From JALYUA01 sp038229875 (GTDB taxonomy: Bacteria; Acidobacteriota; Thermoanaerobaculia; UBA5066; Gp7-AA6): a stretch of 6,062 nt of DNA. Every line of letters starts with the position of its first letter. Within the stretch, counting starts at the first letter, position 1. The position numbers were made by a program, and so were the translations under genes. Shown piece after piece: positions 1-5,710 of the stretch. The stretch spans positions 1 through 6,062 of the forward strand of contig JBBROA010000173.1 of assembly GCA_038229875.1 (NCBI GenBank), in the 5' to 3' direction. The notes under the pieces were generated by a model that was not told the DNA's origin, searched no databases, and saw nothing but the letters and a program-made list of their open reading frames with translations.

Positions 1-79
1 CTTTGAGAAGAGCGGCTTTCTCCTGCAGCCTCTGGGCGAGCGAAGGAGGCCGCCCCTTGCTCGAGTCCTTCGGAGCCAT
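1..79 (-). CDS. N-terminal fragment of an unidentified protein, cut by the left window edge
   Basis: From the ATG at 79 the minus strand encodes MAPKDSSKGRPPSLAQRLQE followed by KAALLK and runs off the window. The codons have strongly G/C-biased third positions (AAG, GAC, TCG, AGC, CAG, CTG, GAG), and the peptide resembles a basic, polar N-terminus leading into an amphipathic helix. No stop occurs upstream in frame until beyond 292: a GTG at 106 with GAAGG 8 nt upstream and an ATG at 292 are alternative starts, the latter adding a Ser/Pro-rich region. Third-position bias weakens upstream of about 140, which favours one of the two nearer starts. The function is unknown. Confidence 0.4.
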   Translation of the reverse strand, partial: MAPKDSSKGRPPSLAQRLQEKAALLK

Positions 80-445
80 CCTCGGCTTCGAGGAGGGAAA
101 CGGCACGGTCGGCGCCTTCGACGCCGCCGAAGAGGGAAAAGTTGTCCTGGGGCGTGCTGAAAAACGGAGGTGTCGAAACTCTTCGAGCAGGTTTAGGAGG
201 CGCGAACGCTGCCCCAGGACAGCGGCCTCTGCATCAAACTCACCGTCAGGCCGGGAGGATACCGGCGAGAAGAAACGCGGCCGGTCGAACATCGCGAGAG
301 ACGAGCTCGGGAAGGGGGCTGCATGATTCTCCCTCGAGGGTCGAACGCCGGCCGCGGAGGCGCGGAATCGCCGACGGTGGATTCGGGGCGAGTCACGCCG
401 CCGCAAGATGCGGCCGCGCTCCCGCCCGCTCGGAACCGAGGAGAC
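80..445. other. Stretch without a confident gene; contains a long inverted repeat
   Basis: Open frames on both strands here are short or Arg/Pro-rich and look like GC shadows. The visible structure is a perfect 11-bp inverted repeat at 143-153/211-221 (listed separately) and a 10-bp palindrome CCCTCGAGGG (331-340). The minus-strand frame of the left-edge gene stays open up to an ATG at 292, so part of this stretch may be its N-terminus. Confidence 0.5.
143..221. repeat. Perfect 11-bp inverted repeat enclosing 57 nt, with inner 5-bp hairpin
   Basis: TGTCCTGGGGC (143-153) is the exact complement of GCCCCAGGACA (211-221). Between them TCGAA (173-177) pairs with TTCGA (182-186) around a 4-nt loop. 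On the minus strand the structure is followed by a pyrimidine-rich ACTTTTCCCTCTT. It lies 64 nt upstream of the ATG at 79, so it could be a leader structure or a terminator-like element of that gene; this is inference. Confidence 0.55.
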
Positions 446-782
446 TCAGGCTCGAGGAGGAGGGGTCGAGGGAGCCAGGCCCCTCCGAGAGGGGAACGGC
501 GGCACTCGAGCCTCGCTGGCGCCCGATCGGGCGAGTACCGGCGACGGAGGCCGGGAAGGCAGGATCGCGGGAAACGCAACGCCGAGAGTCATGACCCGCG
601 TGTCCGGAGTGCAGCCCTGAAGCTGGCATTCTCCCGATGCCGCGCCCTTCATGGCGGAGCAGGGGGGCGCGGCGCCGTCTGCCGAAGCGACACAGCAGTC
701 GGGGATGCCGTTCACCCAGCAGGGGTCCGCTGGCGAGCAGAACGAGGGCGAGGAGGGACGCCGCAGCGCAGGAGGCCGGCAT
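446..782 (-). pseudogene. Candidate small secreted Cys-rich protein, split between two frames
   Basis: An ATG at 782, 43 nt after the methyltransferase gene, starts a signal-peptide-like sequence (MPASCAAASLLALVLLASGPLLG), but this frame then becomes an Arg-rich low-complexity shadow. From about 727 a second frame (one base off) reads DPCWVNGIPDCCVASADGAAPPC and continues with Cys at 7, 8, 19, 30 and 35 counted from the GTG at 715, then a Pro-rich tail ending in TPPPRA and a stop at 446. Both segments keep G/C-rich third positions over their own part. Joined by a frameshift near 735-727 they would give a ~110-residue exported Cys-rich protein; such small proteins are often metal-related, but no known motif proves this. 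Alternatives: a real frameshift mutation, a sequencing/assembly indel, or simply non-coding GC-rich DNA. No ribosome site is visible for either start. Confidence 0.35.
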
Positions 783-824
783 TTTTCGGCTCGCGGCGCG
801 GATCCCGTCGCCTCTTCCGTGCCG

Positions 825-1886
825 CTAAGGTCGCCGCGCCTCGAAAATAATGAGTCCCCCGTTTCGCGAGACCCACGGCACCTTCGCCATGGCCCGGTCC
901 AGGAAGCTCAGGATGCGGTAACCGGCATGCTCACTCGTCAGGTTGATCATGTGGGGAAGTACGAAGACGCTCGTGCGCAAGGAAAGGCGAAACCCTCCCG
1001 GGCGAAGCCAATGCGCGAGACGGTCGGCCGAGATGATCGCCTCCGGACCGGCCTCCTCGTGCCAGATCGGCCACATCTTCTGCACGACGTCGAAGACCGC
1101 GCGGAAGGACGTCGCGTTGTTCTCCTGGCCGAAATACACGCCCTCCGGCTTCATGACGCGCGCCACCTCCCGGCACGTCCCCGCCGGGTCGGCCAGATGG
1201 TGCAGAACGCCGTAGATGAGGACGTAGTCGACCGTGGACTCTCTCAGCGGAAAAGCGGAACCATCGGCGACGACGAAGCTCGCCCTGGCTCGAAAGGTGC
1301 CCTCCCGGTACCGTCGAGCCGCCTCCTGGATGCACTTCCTGGAGACGTCGAACCCGACCAGGTTCAAGTCCTGATCCATGAAGTGAAAGGTGCTCCGTCC
1401 CTGCGCGCAGCCCACGTCGAGAAGCCAGCGGTCCTCCCCCGCTTTTGCCTGGACCTCCGCCTTCCACGGCTCGAAGGCGATGCGGTCCGCCGCCCGCCAG
1501 AACGGCGTCACCTCGTATTCGGAGTACCGCTGCTCCTCGTTGGAGGCGTACCAGTCGAAATGCTCGCGCTGGTGGAGCGCCTGCGCCTCCGACGCCGTGG
1601 CGCCCGGGAGCTTTGCGTTCGCCCCGCCGGCCGCAGGCGCGGAGAGGCCGAGGGCCGAAAGCTGCGTCTCGCGCGCGTGCCAGAAGCGCTCTTTTTCCTC
1701 AGGATAGGAGAGGGGGCCGGTCAGGAAATCGAGAAACCCGTCTTCTATTGCGAACCAGGTGCGACACGCCTGACACCAGACGACACCGTCTAAGAGCTCG
1801 TCGTCCTCGCGGACGAACTCCTTCCAGCCGAGCCGGGGGGACCGGCACGCCGGGCACTGCAGCCTGGACAGGACCTCTGCTCTCAT
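825..1886 (-). CDS. SAM-dependent class I methyltransferase with N-terminal zinc-ribbon
   Basis: 353 residues from the ATG at 1886, chosen because it overlaps the previous stop as ATGA and has GGAGG (1898-1894) 7 nt upstream; a longer frame reaching 2153 only reads the preceding gene out of frame. Residues 1-60 form a Trm112-like zinc-ribbon with C11-x2-C14 and C38-x2-C41. Residues ~62-150 form a charged helical linker. The Rossmann methyltransferase core follows: motif I LLDVGCAQGRST (155-166), acidic residue D180 in VGFDVS for ribose binding, VVADGSAFPL (205-214), DYVLIYGVLHHL (220-231) and the VARVMKPEGVYF strand (241-252), in the style of Methyltransf_11/25 families. The C-terminal third (about 260-353) is a variable cap. 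Zinc-ribbon methyltransferases of this layout are frequent in glycan and natural-product clusters; here, next to sugar and glycosyltransferase genes, it may methylate a sugar or a lipid carrier product, but the substrate is not shown. Ends TAG at 825. Confidence 0.9.
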   Translation of the reverse strand: MRAEVLSRLQCPACRSPRLGWKEFVREDDELLDGVVWCQACRTWFAIEDGFLDFLTGPLSYPEEKERFWHARETQLSALGLSAPAAGGANAKLPGATASEAQALHQREHFDWYASNEEQRYSEYEVTPFWRAADRIAFEPWKAEVQAKAGEDRWLLDVGCAQGRSTFHFMDQDLNLVGFDVSRKCIQEAARRYREGTFRARASFVVADGSAFPLRESTVDYVLIYGVLHHLADPAGTCREVARVMKPEGVYFGQENNATSFRAVFDVVQKMWPIWHEEAGPEAIISADRLAHWLRPGGFRLSLRTSVFVLPHMINLTSEHAGYRILSFLDRAMAKVPWVSRNGGLIIFEARRP

Positions 1887-4180
1887 CGACTCGCCTCCGC
1901 CTCCGCCTTCCTCGCCCCGCCCGGGTGCACTGGCGCCTCTCGCGGTCGGGCGCTTCGGCGCAGCTGGCCGAGGGCGTAGATCGTGACGACTCCCATCGCC
2001 AGATGAGGGCTGAGGATGTGACGAGGATAGTAGATCGTGACGAAAAAAAAGACGTGGGGAATCATATAGAGGAGAGGCAGAAAAAGAAGAGCTCTCGCTT
2101 CCCGCGAAACTTTGCGGGGGCCCGCGAACGACCAGGCGAGGGTCCCGAGCCATGCGACCTGCAGCGCGTGAAAAACCAACCTCAGGGCGATCGAGTCGCC
2201 GAACTGCGATCCTCCCGCAAAGAAGAAGAGTCCGCTCAGTTGCTGCCGGAGCGCCGAGCGGACGAGGGGGTCGCTCCCGAAATGAAGGAGAGCCGAGGGC
2301 GCCACCACCATGTTGAGCGCGTACGTGTAGGTGAAGAGCACGAACCGGTGCCCGTAATGCCAGTTGTGCAAGGCCGGCAGAAGCGAGACGCCGAGCGCGG
2401 CGGCGCCCGCGGACACCGCCGCCGCGGGACGCGTGCGCACCGCGCGAAGGGCGAAGAGGCCGAAAACGCCGAGCAGCGCGGGAAGCTGATTTGCGCGCGC
2501 GCCGACCGAGAGGCCGACGAGCGCCGCTCCAAGAACCCAGTCGCGCGCGCGCACGGAATCGAACAGGAACGGGAACCAGAACATCAGCGCGGCCCAGGAG
2601 ATCGCCTCCGAGGCGCCCTCCCGGACGAGAACCACCACCGGGTCCGAGGCCGCGATCGCGAGCAGGAGAACCGCAGCCGCCGTCTGGCAGACGCGGACTG
2701 CCACCCGCGCCGGGTTAGCCCCGCGAAAACGCAGGAAGAGAGAGAGGATGCCCGTGTTGATCGCGATCAGATACACGGCCGCGATCAGAAAGTCGCCGTC
2801 TCCGAACAGAACGTGAAGAACGAAGTTGACGTAGCGCGAAAGTGGCTGGTTGCTGAAGATCGACTCCTCCGCCTCGAGGGAGCCGGTGTCGAGAACCGAG
2901 CGCGCGAAGGACTCGTACGAAAGAAAATCGTTCCCGGCCGTGCGGGAGATCACGGTGCGGAAGTGCCCCGGATCAAGCCCCCACCGGCAGACGGTGAGCG
3001 AGACGACCGCGACGTACGCGAGCAACACGTTGCGCCACACCGGCCCCCGCGGCATGGCGAGAAGGACGGCGGCCGCCGCGATGACGAACCCGAAGTCTCG
3101 CGAGAAGCCGCCATCCCGGAACGGGAACCAGAGCACGAGCGGGCAGAGCGCGGCGATCAGGGCCAGGGCCCGCCAGCTCCGCCGCAGAAGCCGGGCATGA
3201 ACGCGGACGAAGCTCGTCAGCACCAGAAGAACGAGGAGGTCCGTTCCGGCGGCGACCGCGCGCCAGCCGAGGAGCGGCCGGCGGGCGCGGAGCGCCGACT
3301 CCGGACCGCCAGCCTGCAGCCACGCGCAGCGAATCGCGGCGTACGGGCCGGGCGGCTTCCGGTCTCCTGTCCGATATCCGTCGTCGAAGAGATAGCGGGC
3401 CCGGAACGATTGCTCGCCGGCAGGAGCCGGAATGAGGACCCGCGCGAGCCGGCCGTATTCGCGGGGGAGTGTCCAGCGCCGCCCGCCGATCTCGATCTCG
3501 CCCTCCCCGACGTACGAAACCACCAGCTCGCGGCCGCCGCCGTTCTCCGCGACGCCTGTCCAGAGCGCCGCGACCGGGAGCCGATCCCGGGAGACGATTC
3601 CGTTGGCGGAGGGATGGAAGTTGAATCGCAGAGAGTTGAAGAACGAGAGATTCCAGTTTCCGGGCTCGAAGTCGAGCACCCGGTCGATTCTCGTCGCGCC
3701 GAATCGGAAGAGCGGGTTCGTGTACGACTTTTCCCATGCGCCGGATACGGGCGCCGCCGCCGGAGAGCGGTAATTCCCCCGAAACCCCTCGTAGCCGCCG
3801 AAACTGAAGAGGACAAGTTTTCCGACGATTCCGGCGCCGCAGGCGATCCAGACCATCCGGCGGCCGAGAAGCCCGCCGCGCCCGGGCGTCGCCGCGCGAT
3901 AGGCGCGCCTCACCCGCCGGCTGCACAGCCACGGGAGGGACACCGCCAGCGCCGCCGACTGCGCGGCGGTGTTCCAGGGGATGCCGGAGAAGACCTGGTA
4001 GTTCGCCGACGGCAGGACGAGAAGCAGAAACACGAGGCAAGGCCAGATCAGGCTCGCGGCTCGCCGGAGGCTCCAGCGCCGCAGTCGCACCGCGGATGCG
4101 ACCGCCGGCGAAGAAACCCCGGCAGCCGTGGCGAAGGCCGTGTCGGGCGGGGGCTCCGGCTGCCCGACCCCATTCCGCAC
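1883..4180 (-). CDS. Large polytopic membrane protein, probable GT-C-type glycosyltransferase with inserted PA14-like domain
   Basis: 765 residues from a GTG at 4180, 4 bp after the previous stop. No Shine-Dalgarno precedes it; an in-frame GTG at 4090 (residue 31, beginning MRLRRWSLRRAASLIWP) just before the first membrane segment is an equally good start. Hydrophobic segments occur near 43-57, 71-86 and 109-127, then after a soluble stretch near 311-325, 338-354, 364-377, 384-398, 463-483, 497-513, 528-541, 548-580, 588-603, 665-685, 697-716 and 726-740. The soluble stretch (about 135-300) is beta-rich, with WTGVAEN, VSYVGEGEIEIGGRRW and RARYLFDDG resembling the W-T/E-G, strand and ridge pattern of PA14-like domains. 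GNDFLSYESFAR (416-427) matches the acidic first-loop motif of GT-C transferases, with D418 a candidate catalytic residue, and YYPRHILSP (717-725) resembles their late RY/H-x-LP motif. Such enzymes use polyprenyl-phosphate sugars outside the cytoplasmic membrane. Its stop overlaps the methyltransferase start. The GT-C role is well suited to context but rests on motif-level resemblance; a polymerase or flippase-like role is possible. Confidence 0.8.
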   Translation of the reverse strand: MRNGVGQPEPPPDTAFATAAGVSSPAVASAVRLRRWSLRRAASLIWPCLVFLLLVLPSANYQVFSGIPWNTAAQSAALAVSLPWLCSRRVRRAYRAATPGRGGLLGRRMVWIACGAGIVGKLVLFSFGGYEGFRGNYRSPAAAPVSGAWEKSYTNPLFRFGATRIDRVLDFEPGNWNLSFFNSLRFNFHPSANGIVSRDRLPVAALWTGVAENGGGRELVVSYVGEGEIEIGGRRWTLPREYGRLARVLIPAPAGEQSFRARYLFDDGYRTGDRKPPGPYAAIRCAWLQAGGPESALRARRPLLGWRAVAAGTDLLVLLVLTSFVRVHARLLRRSWRALALIAALCPLVLWFPFRDGGFSRDFGFVIAAAAVLLAMPRGPVWRNVLLAYVAVVSLTVCRWGLDPGHFRTVISRTAGNDFLSYESFARSVLDTGSLEAEESIFSNQPLSRYVNFVLHVLFGDGDFLIAAVYLIAINTGILSLFLRFRGANPARVAVRVCQTAAAVLLLAIAASDPVVVLVREGASEAISWAALMFWFPFLFDSVRARDWVLGAALVGLSVGARANQLPALLGVFGLFALRAVRTRPAAAVSAGAAALGVSLLPALHNWHYGHRFVLFTYTYALNMVVAPSALLHFGSDPLVRSALRQQLSGLFFFAGGSQFGDSIALRLVFHALQVAWLGTLAWSFAGPRKVSREARALLFLPLLYMIPHVFFFVTIYYPRHILSPHLAMGVVTIYALGQLRRSARPREAPVHPGGARKAEAEASR
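1894..1904 (-). promoter_or_regulatory. Tandem GGAGG ribosome sites at the ATGA gene junction
   Basis: Two copies of GGAGG in a GGAGGC repeat (1904-1900 and 1898-1894) sit inside the last codons of the membrane protein (residues EAEASR). The nearer copy is 7 nt from the methyltransferase ATG. Together with the 4-bp stop/start overlap this suggests translational coupling. Confidence 0.6.
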
Positions 4181-4184
4181 CCGG

Positions 4185-5126
4185 TTAGCCCGTCGTTCCC
4201 TTTCGCGCCACGAACTCGCCGTAGTCGCGAATGTAGTCCCGATCGTCGTAGAACTCGGAGGCGAAGACGAGGAGCACGGCGTCGGCCGAGTACCGGTACT
4301 GAACGCCCCAGGTCATCGGGGGGATGTGCAGGCCCAGATTCCTTGCATCGAGGAGAAACTCTTCCCGCGCCTTTCCGTCGTCGACGACGATGAAGACCGA
4401 CCCGTTCACGCAGATGAGAAACTGCTCGCACGTGATGTGGGCGTGTTCGCCCCGCACTTCCCGGCTCGGGACGTTGAACACGAAGAAGAACCGCTTGGGC
4501 ACGAACGGAACGGTGCGGGAGAACTCTCCGACGGAGAGGTCGCCCCTCATGTCTTCGACGAGCGGCAGCAGGTGGAAGGTGACCCCCGCGACGCTGGTCG
4601 GCGCCGCGCCGACGCTCACGGAGCGCGACTCCCGCCGGCCCGGAGTCGGCGCCTTTACCGCATCGACGTAGCCCGTGATCCGGGCGGGATTGCCGACGAC
4701 GACCGCGTTTCGCGGAACGGAACGCGTGACGACGGCGCCCGCGCCGACGAGCGCGCGTTCGCCGATCCGGCGTCCGGGAAGGATCGTCGCGTTAGCCCCG
4801 ATCGAAGCTCCCCGGGCGATGACCGTCTGGAGTCGCGGACCGGGATTTTCCCCGCTCCGGGGAAAAGGGTCGTTCGTGAACGTGGCGTTCTGGCCGACGT
4901 AAACGTCGTCCTCCAGCCGGACGCCGTCCCAGAGCTGAACCCCCGCTTTGATCGTGACGCGGTCGCCGACGATCACGTCGTTCTCGATGAACGTGTGATC
5001 CAGGATGACGCAGTCCCGCCCGATCTGCGCTCCGGCGAGAACGTGGGCGAACGCCAGGATCCGCGTCCCGTCCCCGACGTTTTTAGTTTCGCAGATAGCT
5101 GTGGGGTGAACAAAGGGAGCAGTCAT
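4185..5126 (-). CDS. Bifunctional sugar N-acetyltransferase / dTDP-4-keto-6-deoxyglucose 3,4-ketoisomerase (FdtD/WxcM type)
   Basis: 313 residues, two domains. Residues ~5-155 are a left-handed beta-helix acyltransferase built of hexapeptide repeats (for example IGRDCVILDHTFIENDVIVGDRVTIKAG broken into six-residue turns), with the FTNDPFPRS loop (83-91) and the C-terminal GANATILPG...VVVGNPARITGYV signature of QdtC/FdtC-type sugar N-acetyltransferases. After a ~20-residue linker, residues ~180-305 form a cupin of the FdtA/QdtA/WxcM family with the motif RGEHAHITCEQFL; H228 and H230 correspond to the paired active-site histidines of FdtA. In known pathways the cupin isomerises dTDP-4-keto-6-deoxyglucose to the 3-keto sugar, a separate PLP aminotransferase (FdtB/QdtB) aminates it, and the acetyltransferase N-acetylates the product, giving dTDP-Fuc3NAc or dTDP-Qui3NAc; which epimer cannot be told here. 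It is cytoplasmic. The ATG at 5126 is supported by GGAGG (5140-5136) 9 nt upstream. It ends 4 bp before the next gene. The aminotransferase is not in the window. Confidence 0.93.
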   Translation of the reverse strand: MTAPFVHPTAICETKNVGDGTRILAFAHVLAGAQIGRDCVILDHTFIENDVIVGDRVTIKAGVQLWDGVRLEDDVYVGQNATFTNDPFPRSGENPGPRLQTVIARGASIGANATILPGRRIGERALVGAGAVVTRSVPRNAVVVGNPARITGYVDAVKAPTPGRRESRSVSVGAAPTSVAGVTFHLLPLVEDMRGDLSVGEFSRTVPFVPKRFFFVFNVPSREVRGEHAHITCEQFLICVNGSVFIVVDDGKAREEFLLDARNLGLHIPPMTWGVQYRYSADAVLLVFASEFYDDRDYIRDYGEFVARKGTTG

Positions 5127-5135
5127 CGTCTTCTA

Positions 5136-5140
5136 CCTCC
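5136..5140 (-). promoter_or_regulatory. Shine-Dalgarno GGAGG fixing the start of the acetyltransferase/ketoisomerase
   Basis: GGAGG on the minus strand lies 9 nt before the ATG at 5126-5124 and is the only strong ribosome site between the tRNA and this gene. Confidence 0.75.
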
Positions 5141-5201
5141 GGGCCGTCGCGCTCAGGATGCCCTCGCCTGGGCGCCCGACCCAGAGCCGGCAGGCGAACC
5201 G

Positions 5202-5278
<77 letters not shown>

Positions 5279-5292
5279 AGAGAAGAGAGGGA

Positions 5293-5322
5293 GTTATACC
5301 CCGTTAGCGCCCGCAGGTTCAA
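5293..5322 (-). promoter_or_regulatory. Sigma70-like promoter for tRNA-Pro
   Basis: On the minus strand TTGAAC (5322-5317) and TATAAC (5298-5293) are separated by 18 bp, close to consensus in an otherwise very GC-rich region. Transcription starting about 7 nt after the -10 box would begin near 5286, leaving a leader of some 8 nt before the mature tRNA 5' end at 5278. No comparable promoter is visible in the 75 bp between the tRNA and the next gene, so this may also drive the downstream cluster. Confidence 0.65.
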
Positions 5323-5491
5323 GGAGCGGCGCCGCCGCACGCCCTCCGAATCCGGCAGGCACGGCTGACTGTTTCCGCGCCCTCCGCCGACTCCCCGAGC
5401 GCGGGCGGCAAACTGCGCACGACTCGGCACATCGCGGAAGCGGCATAGGCACGTGACGCCGTGCCGCAGCGCCTACCTGCACCCCTACCTA

Positions 5492-5507
5492 TCCCCGAGC
5501 GCGGGGA
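5492..5507. repeat. 6-bp hairpin TCCCCG-AGCG-CGGGGA
   Basis: A perfect 6-bp inverted repeat with an AGCG loop. Its first 14 bases (TCCCCGAGCGCGGG) recur as an exact direct repeat at 5392-5405, precisely 100 bp away, and the same loop with a related stem recurs at 5687-5702. Confidence 0.55.
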
Positions 5508-5545
5508 GAACAGAGCGGCGCGTCGCTCAAAATGGTGACTATGCT

Positions 5546-5596
5546 CGTCACGAGAGGAGTCTCCTGACCGGAGGGAAGGAGGAGCCTCTCGTGACG
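5546..5596. repeat. 12-bp inverted repeat with inner 5-bp stem
   Basis: CGTCACGAGAGG (5546-5557) is exactly complementary to CCTCTCGTGACG (5585-5596). After a 3x3 internal loop, CTCCT (5561-5565) pairs with AGGAG (5577-5581), leaving an 11-nt apical loop. This is the longest stem in the window. It has no T-run on either side. GTCAC at 5547-5551 can pair alternatively with GTGAC at 5535-5539. Confidence 0.7.
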
Positions 5597-5621
5597 GGAG
5601 CCGGAGGGAGCGGAGGGACGA

Positions 5622-5660
5622 GGCGAACGGTCGAGGCCGCATCCGGCCGAGCCGTTCGCC
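5622..5660. repeat. 9-bp inverted repeat with nested GGCC stem
   Basis: GGCGAACGG (5622-5630) is exactly complementary to CCGTTCGCC (5652-5660). Inside, GGCC (5635-5638) can pair with GGCC (5645-5648) around a 6-nt loop, so the whole 39 bp can fold as one stem with a small internal loop. It lies one base from the TTCG hairpin and forms part of a run of stem-loops across 5546-5702. Confidence 0.65.
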
Positions 5661-5661
5661 G

Positions 5662-5685
5662 GTGCCTTCGCCGAAGCGAAGGCAC
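5662..5685 (-). terminator. Perfect 10-bp hairpin with TTCG tetraloop downstream of the partial gene
   Basis: On the minus strand 5685-5662 reads a 10-nt arm GTGCCTTCGC, loop TTCG, then the exact complementary arm GCGAAGGCAC. The RNA would have a C(UUCG)G closing, known to be an exceptionally stable tetraloop. It begins 25 nt after the TAA of the gene ending at 5711. There is no T-run after it on the minus strand, so it is not a canonical rho-independent terminator; it may act as a 3'-end stabiliser or pause/termination element. The hairpin itself is certain, its role is inferred. Confidence 0.6.
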
Positions 5686-5686
5686 A

Positions 5687-5702
5687 TCCCGTAGCGACGG
5701 GA
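5687..5702. repeat. 6-bp hairpin TCCCGT-AGCG-ACGGGA
   Basis: A perfect 6-bp inverted repeat with a 4-nt AGCG loop, only 8 bp from the stop codon of the gene ending at 5711 and one base from the TTCG hairpin. It shares its loop and much of its stem with the hairpin at 5492-5507 and a weaker one at 5392-5405. Confidence 0.6.
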
Positions 5703-5710
5703 GGCGACTG

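Larger units (their letters stand above)
5279..5710. other. 430-bp intergenic region, hairpin-rich, no supported gene
   Basis: Both strands have open frames here, but they are GC-driven, with no plausible start signal or recognisable domain. The half next to the partial gene (about 5535-5702) is nearly continuous inverted repeats (listed separately). The part 5323-5530 shows only a 6-bp stem at 5448-5465 (GGCACG/CGTGCC) and the TCCCCGAGCGCGGG direct repeat (5392-5405 and 5492-5505). The end next to the tRNA holds the tRNA promoter. Confidence 0.7.

Noticed and set aside
331..340. 10-bp palindrome CCCTCGAGGG
   Set aside because: A short GC-rich palindrome of this size is expected by chance and has no paired copy or adjoining promoter.
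193..579. 128-codon minus-strand open frame
   Set aside because: Arg/Pro/Ser-rich sequence without hydrophobic core or start signal; overlaps the Cys-rich candidate and the inverted repeat.
651..1793. 380-codon plus-strand open frame
   Set aside because: It is the antisense of the methyltransferase, with shadow-like composition and no domain.
1887..2153. N-terminal extension of the methyltransferase by 89 residues
   Set aside because: It reads the preceding gene out of frame, is Ser/Arg/Pro/Gly-rich without structure, and the ATG at 1886 has a good ribosome site and the typical ATGA overlap.
2973..4040. 355-codon minus-strand open frame inside the membrane protein gene
   Set aside because: An alternative frame of the same strand; Arg-rich, no membrane segments, while the main frame gives clear membrane helices.
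1445..4393. 982-codon plus-strand open frame
   Set aside because: It is antisense to the membrane protein and methyltransferase, very rich in Arg, Glu, Asp and Pro with no recognisable domain; it arises from the G/C-biased codon positions of the true genes.
5168..5184. 5-bp stem CTGGG/CCCAG as terminator between the tRNA and the glycan cluster
   Set aside because: The stem is short, with a 7-nt loop and no T-run on the minus strand, so it is unlikely to stop transcription.
5392..5507. Possible CRISPR-like spacing of the 14-bp repeat (100 bp apart)
   Set aside because: Only two exact copies, too short and too far apart for a CRISPR array, with no cas gene in the window.
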